11,010 nt of DNA from UBA8437 sp003445035 (GCA_937901285.1 CALCHI010000427.1:1-11010), one strand, 5' to 3'. Shown: positions 1 through 6,963, counted from the first letter of the stretch. Translations and numbers: made by a program. Notes: generated by a model not told the origin, from the sequence alone.

Positions 1-219
1 CCGTCCGCAGACTTGCCCCCGGACAACGCGATCGAAGAGGATGCGGCCGGCCTGCCCCCCGTTCCGCACGATGGCGGTGGTGAGCCAGAGTCCGATACCG
101 GGTGGGATTTGCCCGCCGTTGATGACGCGGACATTCCCGGGTTGTCACCGCTGGATCCACCGATCGAACCGATCGGTGACAAGGAGGAGCCCGATGACCT
201 TCCGCCGGAAGGGGTTTGA
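1..219 (+). CDS. C-terminal end of an unrecognised acidic, proline-rich protein (partial)
   Basis: Frame +1 is open from the window edge to a TGA at 217-219, giving the last 72 residues of a protein that begins outside the window. The segment is dominated by Asp, Glu, Pro and Gly (for example PSADLPPDN, GGGEPESDTGWDLP, DKEEPDDLPPEGV), has almost no hydrophobic runs and looks disordered. Codon use is GC-rich at third positions, like the neighbouring genes, so it is probably truly coded. No domain is recognisable. Its last codons overlap the proposed start of the transhydrogenase alpha-2 gene at 194, which suggests the same operon. It could be a disordered tail of the alpha-1 (NAD-binding) transhydrogenase subunit, which commonly precedes alpha-2, but nothing visible here belongs to that domain, so this is only a possibility. 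An unrelated hypothetical protein is equally likely. Confidence 0.6.
   Translation, partial: PSADLPPDNAIEEDAAGLPPVPHDGGGEPESDTGWDLPAVDDADIPGLSPLDPPIEPIGDKEEPDDLPPEGV
181..187 (+). promoter_or_regulatory. Strong Shine-Dalgarno sequence deciding the pntAB start
   Basis: AAGGAGG is a full match to the anti-SD complement. It lies 6 nt upstream of ATG 194, which is in frame with the transhydrogenase alpha-2 protein. It sits inside the upstream coding region, where it encodes part of DKEEP, so it could be coincidental. Its strength and spacing still favour ATG 194 over the later in-frame GTG 221 or ATG 245 and suggest translational coupling across the 26-bp overlap. Confidence 0.6.
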
Positions 220-715
220 CGTGTTGAAGGGAGTGGATCTCTCAATGCAACCGAACGTCCAGGCATCCGTGTTCCTGGCCACGGCGCTCCTGCTGGTGGT
301 TGGCCTCGACGTACCGACACGGGCCGCTAATCAACCGTCGGACTCCCGATCGGCCGTCACCGTAGAACAAGCTTCGGATGCCGCTTCGGCGGATCCCGAC
401 CAGGCACCCGAACGGCAAGGCGTGGTCCTCGGTTCCCGAAGCCAGACGACCATCGCCTCGTTGACGATCTTCGTGCTGGCGATCTTCGTGGGTTTCGAAA
501 TCATCACCAAGGTACCGCCCACCCTGCACACGCCATTGATGTCCGGCTCGAACGCGATCAGCGGTATCACCCTGGTCGGAGCGGTGATCGTCGCCGGCCA
601 TTCCGGAGGATTGCCCTGGCTGGGCATGGTGGCGGTTGCCCTGGCCACGATCAACGTGGTCGGCGGGTTCCTGGTCACCCACCGAATGCTCTCGATGTTC
701 ATCAAGCGAAAATAA
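194..715 (+). CDS. pntAB: NAD(P)+ transhydrogenase, small membrane subunit (alpha-2, domain II part)
   Basis: This is a 173-residue membrane subunit of the proton-translocating transhydrogenase, which couples hydride transfer from NADH to NADP+ with proton flow. The diagnostic part is residues 85-173: a helix TIASLTIFVLAIFVGFEI, then VPPTLHTPLMSGSNAISGI (107-125, the conserved PntA membrane signature), a third helix and a final helix ending THRMLSMFIKRK. The NAD-binding dI domain is absent, as in three-subunit enzymes. An extra hydrophobic segment at about residues 24-38 follows a basic stretch (RRK) and precedes PTRAA. It looks like a signal peptide or an added first helix, followed by a 40-residue hydrophilic Ser/Ala/Asp-rich linker. 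Start 194 is chosen for its AAGGAGG. GTG 221 (with GGAAGGGG upstream) and ATG 245 are alternatives. pntB follows after 25 bp. Confidence 0.88.
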   Translation: MTFRRKGFDVLKGVDLSMQPNVQASVFLATALLLVVGLDVPTRAANQPSDSRSAVTVEQASDAASADPDQAPERQGVVLGSRSQTTIASLTIFVLAIFVGFEIITKVPPTLHTPLMSGSNAISGITLVGAVIVAGHSGGLPWLGMVAVALATINVVGGFLVTHRMLSMFIKRK

Positions 716-740
716 AGACCACCGAAGCGAGACACTCTCC

Positions 741-2117
741 TTGGACAAGCTGCTGTTCATCAAGATCGTCTACATCGCCTCGGCCGTACTGTTCATGTAC
801 GGCTTGAAGCGGATGTCCCACCCTCGGACCGCCGTGCGAGGCAACCTGTACGGCGTCCTGGGCATGATCCTGGCCGTCGCCGCCACGATGTGGTCCGACG
901 ATGTCGACCAGATGTCCTGGATCGCCGGTGGCATTTTCGGCGGGGCGGCGATCGGCGTCCTGCTCGCCTACCTGATCCAGATGACCGCCATGCCCCAGCT
1001 GGTTGCGTTGTTCAACGGTTTCGGTGGCCTGGCGTCAGTGATCGTGGCCGGCGCCATGCTGCTGCTGCCCGGCAACCAGCCCAGCACCAGCGAATGGGTC
1101 GCAACCGCCCTGACGGGCATCGTCGGTTCGGTCACCTTCCTGGGCAGCACGGTGGCCTTCGGCAAGCTCCAGGAACTCGAGCTGTTCAAAAAATCCCGGC
1201 GTCTGCCGTTCCCGCACCTGGTCAACTCGCTGCTGTTCCTGACTCTGATCGGCGTGTCGATCATGATGATCTACGACCAGAACGATTACCTTTACGTGGT
1301 GATCGTACTGGTCGCCTCGCTGCTGGGATTCCTGCTGGTCAACTCGATCGGCGGAGCCGACATGCCGGTGGTGATTGCCCTGCTGAACTCCTATTCCGGA
1401 CTCGCGGCCTCGGCGACCGGGTTCGTGATCAGCAACAACGTGCTGATCATCTCCGGTTCCCTGGTGGGAGCCTCGGGAATCATCCTCACCCGCCTGATGT
1501 GCCAGGCGATGAACCGCTCGCTGGTCAACGTGCTGTTCGGAGTGATGGAATCCGGCGGTGGCGACGACGACGACGACGTCTACAGCGACGTGACACAGAC
1601 CGCCGCCGAGGAGGTGGCGATGATGCTGGAGTTTGCCCAGCGGGTGGTGATCGTGCCCGGGTACGGGCTGGCCGTCGCCCAGGCCCAGCACGCCGTGCAG
1701 AACCTGGGACAACTGCTCGAGGAACAGGGAACAACGGTCGAGTACGCGATCCACCCCGTGGCCGGACGCATGCCCGGCCACATGAATGTCCTGCTGGCTG
1801 AAGCGGACGTGGAATACGAGAAGCTGATCGAGATGGACCACATCAACCCGACCATGAACACCGTCGACGTGGCGATCGTGATCGGAGCCAATGACGTGGT
1901 GAATCCCTGTTCCCGGACCGACAAGAACAGCCCCATCTACCAGATGCCGATCATCGACGTCGACAAGGCCCGTGCGGTGATCGTGATCAAGCGGAGCCTC
2001 AGCCCGGGATTTGCCGGGATTGCCAACCCGCTGTTCGCCTTGGAAAACACGTCGATGCTCTTCGGCGACGGGAAGCAGATGATGCTGGAGATCACCGCCG
2101 CGATGCAGGACGCGTAG
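741..2117 (+). CDS. pntB: NAD(P)+ transhydrogenase beta subunit
   Basis: This 458-residue protein is of the usual length for PntB (about 460). Residues 1 to about 265 form a series of hydrophobic helices, including the conserved LIQMTAMPQLVALFNGFGGLAS and ADMPVVIALLNSYSGLAASATGF segments, which form the proton channel together with the alpha membrane part. The C-terminal NADP(H)-binding domain III is intact: PGYGLAVAQAQHAV (306-319), HPVAGRMPGHMNVLLAEA (from 338), VIGANDVVNP (380-389), and the ending NPLFALENTSMLFGDGKQM. The linker between the membrane part and domain III carries GGGDDDDD (272-279), more acidic than in the E. coli protein. The start is set at TTG 741 because MDKLLFIKIVYIASAVLF aligns with the family N-terminus; no good ATG or GTG lies nearby and the Shine-Dalgarno is weak (GAAGCGAG), so translation may depend on coupling to pntAB. 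Confidence 0.93.
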   Translation: MDKLLFIKIVYIASAVLFMYGLKRMSHPRTAVRGNLYGVLGMILAVAATMWSDDVDQMSWIAGGIFGGAAIGVLLAYLIQMTAMPQLVALFNGFGGLASVIVAGAMLLLPGNQPSTSEWVATALTGIVGSVTFLGSTVAFGKLQELELFKKSRRLPFPHLVNSLLFLTLIGVSIMMIYDQNDYLYVVIVLVASLLGFLLVNSIGGADMPVVIALLNSYSGLAASATGFVISNNVLIISGSLVGASGIILTRLMCQAMNRSLVNVLFGVMESGGGDDDDDVYSDVTQTAAEEVAMMLEFAQRVVIVPGYGLAVAQAQHAVQNLGQLLEEQGTTVEYAIHPVAGRMPGHMNVLLAEADVEYEKLIEMDHINPTMNTVDVAIVIGANDVVNPCSRTDKNSPIYQMPIIDVDKARAVIVIKRSLSPGFAGIANPLFALENTSMLFGDGKQMMLEITAAMQDA

Positions 2118-2140
2118 CAGACCCGGCAATGACCACTCGT

Positions 2141-2162
2141 GCCATCGCCCCGATGCGATGGC
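2141..2162 (+). terminator. Perfect 8-bp inverted repeat after pntB, candidate terminator hairpin
   Basis: GCCATCGC (2141-2148) and GCGATGGC (2155-2162) are exact reverse complements with a 6-nt loop (CCCGAT). CAC at 2134-2136 and GTG at 2164-2166 could add a further interrupted segment. It lies 23 nt beyond the pntB stop and 27 nt before the next start codon. No U-tract follows, so it is not a classical intrinsic terminator. It may be a U-less terminator, an RNA 3'-end protector, or a hairpin in the leader of the next gene. Confidence 0.45.
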
Positions 2163-2189
2163 GGTGTGAACAACGGACCGGAGACCAAG

Positions 2190-5100
2190 ATGCTGAAACC
2201 GAAGGTGCCTGTTTCTCGAGCGGTGTTTTCGATCATCGCTGTGCTCAACTGCGCCGCCGTGGCTGTCGCCGAGAATCGATTCTCGCTTGTTGCTCCAGGT
2301 GCGCCGTTGCCTCGAGTCGTCGCCGGTTCTCACGCCATGGAACAGGATGCAGCAGCTGATCTCTGCCGGTACCTCTCCCGAATCAGCGGTCGGGACATCA
2401 CCGTTTCGGACAAGTCCTCATCCGGCAAGATCACCATTCATGTCGGCCGCGACCGGTTCGTCGAGAAACACGTCGGCATGATCCACAAGCTCCGGGCCGA
2501 CGGCTACGTGATCCGGTGCCTCGAGCGCGACGGGAGACTGCACCTGGTGCTCGCCGGAAACGTGGGCCGGGCGTCACAGTGGGCCGTCGAGCGATTCTTG
2601 GCCGATCACTGCGGGGTCCGCTGGCTGTTCCCCGATCGCGTCCACGGCGAGGTGGTGCCCAGCCGAAAAACCATCACGGTCGATCGCCGCCTCTCGAAAA
2701 CCGTCGAGCCCGATTTCGTCAATCGTGCCAACTGCGGGATGTACTTTTTCTCGCCGCCCCGCAAGCTGCTTCGGCTCGCCCCGTACGGCGACGGCCAATA
2801 CGGCAACCACGCCCTCCAGTACATCTTTGCGGCAAAACAGTTTCGGGAACATCCCGAGTGGTTTGCGATGTTTGGCGGGAAACGGCAATGGTGGAGTTAC
2901 GGCAACGGCTGGCAGATCTGTACGACCCATCCCGGAACCGTCGACCGGGCGGTCGCGTACATCGACGAGTTCTTCAAGAAAAGCCCGAATGCCCCGGTTG
3001 TCTCGGTCGGCCAGAACGACGGCAACGGGTGGTGCGAGTGCGAGCGGTGCAAGACATTCGTCAACTCGGTCAAACCGGCCTACACCCTGTCCGAACGCTG
3101 GTTCCACTGGGTAAACCGCGTGGCTCACCGGGTGGGCAAGACGCACCCCGGCAAGTGGGTCGAAGCGATGGCCTACTCCAACACCTCAACCCCACCGCGA
3201 TTCCAGCTCGAACCCAATGTGGCCGTGACCAAGACGTTTGTCCTGGACAGCGAGTTCCAGCAGGCCGAGCAATGGAGGACCGTCTGCCGGTCGGTCAACC
3301 TCTATTCCTACATGTACGGCGGATCGTTTCTGGGTTTCCGCCACTATCCGCGAGCGGCCCAGCAGTTCCTGAAATGGGGCCACGATGAACTGGGAGCCCT
3401 CTCCCACATCACCGAGTGCGCCGGTGACTGGACATTCGACGGACCCAAGTACCACTACATCCAGGCCCTGCAGTGGGATGTGAATGCCGACGTCAATCAC
3501 GTCATGGACGAGTTCTGCGAGGCGTCGTACGGCCCGGCGGCCAAGCCGATGCGAGACTTCTGGGACCGGCTGGAAGAGGTCTACGAACGTCGGCAGCCCG
3601 GCCCCTACCGGAAACACCACAAGGACTGGCTGTTCTACCAGTGGGTCTCGTGGAACAACGGCTCCTACGTCCAGCCCAACGACGAGTTCCTGGGTTACCG
3701 GAAAGCCGACATCGCGTTCCTGGACAGGTGCGTCGCCACCGCCACCCGGCTGGCCGCCGGCGACACCAGCGGAGCCGAATTCCGTCTCGAACGTCTTGTC
3801 GAAGCCTGGCAATTCCAACGGAGCCTGCTGGTCAGCTATCTCGAGTTCTACCCGGCATCCCTGGACATCGGCATCGCCTCTGACAAGGACCGTCAGGCCG
3901 CCATCCAGCGGGCCCGGCACGTTGCCGAGACCCGTCGGGCCCGAGCAATCAGCCTGGCAAGAATGCGGGCCCACCCTGCCATCAATCCACGAATCAGCAC
4001 CGTCGGTTTCTGGTCAAACTGCTCGGCCATCACGATCTTCAGTCACGAAAACGCCCTGCTGGACGAACTGTGTTCGGCCGCAACCAGGTTCCACATCAAG
4101 ACGAAGGGCAAAGCAGAGGCCACCAGGTTCTGGCAGAGCGTGGATCGGGCCGATAGCCTGCACGACGCCGCCAAAACCCAGTTGGCATTGATCGGCAAGA
4201 AACCGGCCAACCGGTTGACCAACGGAGATTTCGAATCTGGCGACCTGCGAGGATGGGTCGTCGAACGCGGCCAGGTGGCGGTTTCAAAAGACCAGGTTCG
4301 CTCGGGCGATTTCTCGGCTGCCTCGACCACCGGAGGCCCGTTGACGATCACGCAGCAGGTCCCGGTTTCACCCTTTGAACGTTATCGCCTGACCGCATGG
4401 GGTCGATACGCGACACGGCCGCCGGACACCTCGGTCGCCATGGAAGCCACCGTCACATTTCTCGATGGACAGCAAGCGATTTATGTCGAACCGACACGCT
4501 GCATGCTGCGAACACTCGACCCGGCTGACGGGTGGACCCGGTTGCGGCTGACGGTTTCTGTACCGGCTCGAGCCGACTCGGCCACCATCAAGCTCAAGCG
4601 GAACTTCAACGGCAACACGCTCTGGGATGACGTCGTCCTGGAGAAGATCCGGCCGGGTCCACCAATCAAGCACGGCGTACTGGTCGACACCTTCGATGGT
4701 CAACAACTGGACCTGGCCAGGTGGACTCGCATGCCCCCGCACGGTGGAATCCACCCGCCCCCGACGGCTGACGGTTCACTGGTCATGGACTCGGAGGAGT
4801 CTTATCCGGTCCATTCGCTCGCCCGGTTCAACGACCTGATCAAGCACGAGGGCCCTGGCCGGTACCGTCTGCGATTTCACGTCACACCATCCCCGACGAC
4901 AAAAACGGCCAGGCCTGGATCGGCTTCGTTCAACTTCAGTCTCACCAATTCGCAAACCTCCGTGACGCGAATGTTGTGGTACTTCTACTTCAGCGGACCG
5001 GGGCGGACCCGCCCCATGCTCTCGTGCTTCAACGACCAGTCCGGCATCCGGAAATTCTCCTCCTCGTGGAACGTCAAGCACCTGGCCGCCAACCGGGAAC

Positions 5101-5315
5101 GCGATCTCTGGTGCACGTTCTATTTCGACCCGACCGAGGTGACCGTTTTCGCTGCCGCCGACGGTTACGACGAATCCGAGAAATCCCTGGTGTGCCGGTA
5201 CAAGCACGGACTTTCCAACATGGCGGCCAACGGTTCGATCAACCTGGGACTGTTCAAAGGACCCTACCGGGTCGACGAAATCCAACTGGTTCGGCCCCGT
5301 CAGCAGCCGAAATGA
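2190..5315 (+). CDS. Secreted DUF4838 multidomain protein, putative glycan-active enzyme
   Basis: This 1041-residue exported protein has the layout of a large carbohydrate-active enzyme. Residues 1-27 are a signal peptide ending VAVA before E28. Residues about 40-165 contain DAAADLCRYLSRISGRDITV and resemble the accessory N-domain of GH67 and GH20 enzymes. From about 176 to about 450 lies DUF4838, a presumed TIM-barrel: VNRANCGMYF, HPEWFAMFGGKRQWW, and VGQNDGNGWCECERC with a conserved Cys cluster at C282, C284 and C287. E409 in ITECAGDW is a candidate catalytic acid. A helical region follows. About 674-820 begins NRLTNGDFESGDLRGW, typical of CBM4/9-like sandwiches. About 828-1041 (VLVDTFDGQQLDLARW) resembles a concanavalin-type fold. 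ATG 2190 has GGAG 6 nt upstream. Substrate and reaction are not known for this family. It is likely co-transcribed with the next gene, which starts 13 bp downstream. Confidence 0.85.
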   Translation: MLKPKVPVSRAVFSIIAVLNCAAVAVAENRFSLVAPGAPLPRVVAGSHAMEQDAAADLCRYLSRISGRDITVSDKSSSGKITIHVGRDRFVEKHVGMIHKLRADGYVIRCLERDGRLHLVLAGNVGRASQWAVERFLADHCGVRWLFPDRVHGEVVPSRKTITVDRRLSKTVEPDFVNRANCGMYFFSPPRKLLRLAPYGDGQYGNHALQYIFAAKQFREHPEWFAMFGGKRQWWSYGNGWQICTTHPGTVDRAVAYIDEFFKKSPNAPVVSVGQNDGNGWCECERCKTFVNSVKPAYTLSERWFHWVNRVAHRVGKTHPGKWVEAMAYSNTSTPPRFQLEPNVAVTKTFVLDSEFQQAEQWRTVCRSVNLYSYMYGGSFLGFRHYPRAAQQFLKWGHDELGALSHITECAGDWTFDGPKYHYIQALQWDVNADVNHVMDEFCEASYGPAAKPMRDFWDRLEEVYERRQPGPYRKHHKDWLFYQWVSWNNGSYVQPNDEFLGYRKADIAFLDRCVATATRLAAGDTSGAEFRLERLVEAWQFQRSLLVSYLEFYPASLDIGIASDKDRQAAIQRARHVAETRRARAISLARMRAHPAINPRISTVGFWSNCSAITIFSHENALLDELCSAATRFHIKTKGKAEATRFWQSVDRADSLHDAAKTQLALIGKKPANRLTNGDFESGDLRGWVVERGQVAVSKDQVRSGDFSAASTTGGPLTITQQVPVSPFERYRLTAWGRYATRPPDTSVAMEATVTFLDGQQAIYVEPTRCMLRTLDPADGWTRLRLTVSVPARADSATIKLKRNFNGNTLWDDVVLEKIRPGPPIKHGVLVDTFDGQQLDLARWTRMPPHGGIHPPPTADGSLVMDSEESYPVHSLARFNDLIKHEGPGRYRLRFHVTPSPTTKTARPGSASFNFSLTNSQTSVTRMLWYFYFSGPGRTRPMLSCFNDQSGIRKFSSSWNVKHLAANRERDLWCTFYFDPTEVTVFAAADGYDESEKSLVCRYKHGLSNMAANGSINLGLFKGPYRVDEIQLVRPRQQPK

Positions 5316-5328
5316 CAGGGAGACTCTC

Positions 5329-6609
5329 GTGAAGACGCATCGACTGTTCTGTGGCCTGCTTGCGGTCATGATCCTCGTGGCCTCCCCCGGAAATGCGTTC
5401 TCTTGGAGCAAGGGACACCGGCTGATCCGTCTCTGGGCGGTCGCACGCCTGCCGAAATGGCAACGGGATCTGCTGGGCACACAGGCACTCGCACGGCTCT
5501 GCAGGGAATACACCTCGCTGCAGGACCGACACGCCGGTGGCAACGCCCCGGAACTCGATCCCTACTGCATCGTGCCGGGAGTTCGATTGTCGTTGCACGA
5601 CGTCAATCCGGCGGAACCCAGTGCCAGGGCGACGCTGTGGTACCTCGATCGCATTCGCGAAAAGCTGAAGGCCAGGGAAACCGACGAGGCAATGAAGTTC
5701 CTCGGAGTGCTGTGTCACTGGAACGAGGATCCCGGATCCCCGGGAGCCCACAGCAGCCCCATCAGCGAGTGGCAACTCAAGACACTGATCCCCCCACCCG
5801 GGCAGAAGCGAAGGTTCAACTACCTGTTTGGGGCCGGGGGCATCATGGACCAGGGTGACTACCGGATTCCCGATATCGCCTATCAACCAAAACTCCTTGG
5901 CAGAACACGTGAGGAAGCGGCCCTGCGGATCCTCCAGCACCAACGTCTCCTGCAGCGGCGGGCGGGAACCCACATCATCCCGATTGTGCAGGACATAATG
6001 CACGGCGATGGGAAAAAGGCCGTGGAACTCCACTCGGTGGCAGCTCTCGATAACGCCCGTCACACCGCGGACGTGATCTACACAACCCTCTGCCTGGCAA
6101 CCGGCCGCTTCGACAAGGACCAGCCGAGCCGGGACCGGCAGTCCCTGGCGGACTGGCTTCCCGAGTTTCGTGGCGGCATGATCCCGCACCCCTATTACGT
6201 GACCCCGTTCCTGGTCAACCAGGCCATGGACGCCAACCGGCAGCTGCATCCCCTGGCTCTTGCCGAAAAGGGTCCGAAGATCAAATCCGGATTCGGCATG
6301 GGCACGCCGTTTTCACTCGACTTTGTTCTCGCACCCGGCAAGGTGTTCGATCGTTTCAGTTGCCGGGTCGGACTGCACCCGACGGCCGGTCCCCAGGGAG
6401 CGGTCGCGTTCGTGATCATGGCCAACGGAAAACAGCTCATCCGCACGGCGGTCGTCAAATCGGGCACCCCACCGATCTCGATCCAGGTCGACCTGCCCCG
6501 GGCCGATGTCCTGAAGCTGTCGTTGCGAACCGTCGCCCAGGACGGATCCAATTCCAGCCACAACCTCGCGGCGTGGGCCGACCCGGTTCTGCATCGGCAG
6601 GCGAATTGA
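5329..6609 (+). CDS. Secreted S1/P1-nuclease/phospholipase C-like protein with C-terminal NPCBM domain
   Basis: This 426-residue exported protein starts at GTG 5329 with AGGGAG 6 nt upstream, 13 bp after the DUF4838 gene. Hydrophobic residues 6-19 form a signal peptide. Cleavage after AFS would leave W26 as the new N-terminus in WSKGHRL, as in S1/P1 nucleases and zinc phospholipases C, where an N-terminal Trp and a following GH bind zinc. Further ligand-like motifs are HWNEDPGSPGAH (H130, D134, H141; compare the family pattern H-x3-D-x5-H) and ELHSVAALDNARHTAD (H235, D241, H245, D248). Residues about 318-425 match NPCBM, a putative carbohydrate-binding module: SGFGMGTPFSLDF, VAFVIMANGKQLIRT, and HNLAAWADPVL at the end. 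The middle of the protein is divergent, so the fold assignment is by motif only. It could hydrolyse a phosphodiester or act on another substrate presented on a glycan. Linkage to the DUF4838 gene suggests a shared target. Confidence 0.65.
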   Translation: MKTHRLFCGLLAVMILVASPGNAFSWSKGHRLIRLWAVARLPKWQRDLLGTQALARLCREYTSLQDRHAGGNAPELDPYCIVPGVRLSLHDVNPAEPSARATLWYLDRIREKLKARETDEAMKFLGVLCHWNEDPGSPGAHSSPISEWQLKTLIPPPGQKRRFNYLFGAGGIMDQGDYRIPDIAYQPKLLGRTREEAALRILQHQRLLQRRAGTHIIPIVQDIMHGDGKKAVELHSVAALDNARHTADVIYTTLCLATGRFDKDQPSRDRQSLADWLPEFRGGMIPHPYYVTPFLVNQAMDANRQLHPLALAEKGPKIKSGFGMGTPFSLDFVLAPGKVFDRFSCRVGLHPTAGPQGAVAFVIMANGKQLIRTAVVKSGTPPISIQVDLPRADVLKLSLRTVAQDGSNSSHNLAAWADPVLHRQAN

Positions 6610-6646
6610 TTCGAGCGGACCGATCGAGTCGGAAATCCATCAAACA

Positions 6647-6666
6647 CCGGTGCGCTGAGTCACCGG
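6647..6666 (+). terminator. 6-bp inverted repeat downstream of the P1-like/NPCBM gene
   Basis: CCGGTG (6647-6652) and CACCGG (6661-6666) pair perfectly around an 8-nt loop, 38 nt after the stop codon. No U-tract follows, and a stem this short can occur by chance, so the terminator role is a weak inference from position. Confidence 0.25.
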
Positions 6667-6749
6667 AAACACCTTCTGCGAGCCGAAACCATCATGCTTC
6701 CAACCTCCGACAGGACTTTCTGGTGTCCCGGTCGTTGACAGCCACCCAA

Positions 6750-6842
6750 CCAGGCAGGAAAAACGCCTGGATCGGCTCGTTTTCCGCGGTGGAATATCCT
6801 GTCCTCCGACCGGTATTGCCGTCGTCATCGACGGGCGGATAT
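6750..6842 (+). ncRNA. Candidate structured 5' leader of ycjX with possible H-type pseudoknot
   Basis: Three pairings can be read directly. CCAGGC (6750-6755) pairs with GCCTGG (6765-6770). The loop of that stem contains GGAAAA (6757-6762), which pairs with TTTTCC (6780-6785); this is the topology of an H-type pseudoknot with 1-nt and 9-nt crossing loops. Immediately downstream, ATATCC (6794-6799) pairs with GGATAT (6837-6842) and encloses CCGTCG-TCAT-CGACGG (6819-6834). The element ends 121 nt before the ycjX start. It matches no riboswitch class known to me. Some short pairings are expected by chance in GC-rich DNA, so this is a candidate only. Confidence 0.3.
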
Positions 6843-6963
6843 CGTGGACCCAGTGTTCACTTTTTCCAACAGTGTGGTTGGGTTCTCCGAGACAACGCCG
6901 GCGCCAGCATAAAGCGAAAATTTCAACCGCCAACCAGTTGACCGGGGAATCGCCGAGGCCTTC

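Larger units (their letters stand above)
6610..6963 (+). other. 354-bp gene-free region upstream of ycjX
   Basis: No reading frame here has recognisable similarity or convincing start signals; the open frames crossing it are extensions of out-of-frame translations of the flanking genes. Base composition is less GC-rich than the genes, with runs such as GGAAAAAC and CTTTTTCC. It contains several inverted repeats (6647-6666, 6750-6785, 6794-6842, 6866-6881). A TTGACA at 6735-6740 has no acceptable -10 partner at 16-18 nt. No sigma-54 type GG-N10-GC promoter was found by eye. The region probably holds the promoter and 5' leader of ycjXF and the 3' end of the preceding operon. Confidence 0.7.

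Noticed and set aside
890..1801. Alternative + strand frame inside pntB
   Set aside because: Arg/Pro-rich out-of-frame translation of a GC-rich gene, with no independent evidence.
1035..2333. Long minus-strand open frame antisense to pntB
   Set aside because: Its translation is His/Asp/Arg-rich low-complexity sequence typical of the antisense of a GC-rich gene, with no recognisable domain, while the + strand has an unmistakable PntB.
5254..6249. Minus-strand open frame of 331 codons over the P1-like gene
   Set aside because: No family features or start signals; it lies entirely opposite a gene with signal peptide, metal motifs and NPCBM.
6735..6740. TTGACA as a -35 promoter box for ycjX
   Set aside because: The sequences 16-18 nt downstream (GGAAAA, GAAAAA, AAAAAC) do not resemble a -10 box, so a promoter cannot be supported by eye.
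6851..6881. Direct repeat CAGTGT (6851, 6870) and short CCAAC/GTTGG stem after a T5 run
   Set aside because: Short and likely by chance. The T-run is on the wrong side for a + strand terminator, and the minus strand has an A-run where U would be needed.
6360..6941. Plus-strand open frame overlapping the end of the NPCBM gene and the gene-free region
   Set aside because: It is out of frame with the supported gene for its first half, and the rest is Ser/Arg-rich with no similarity and no ribosome binding site.
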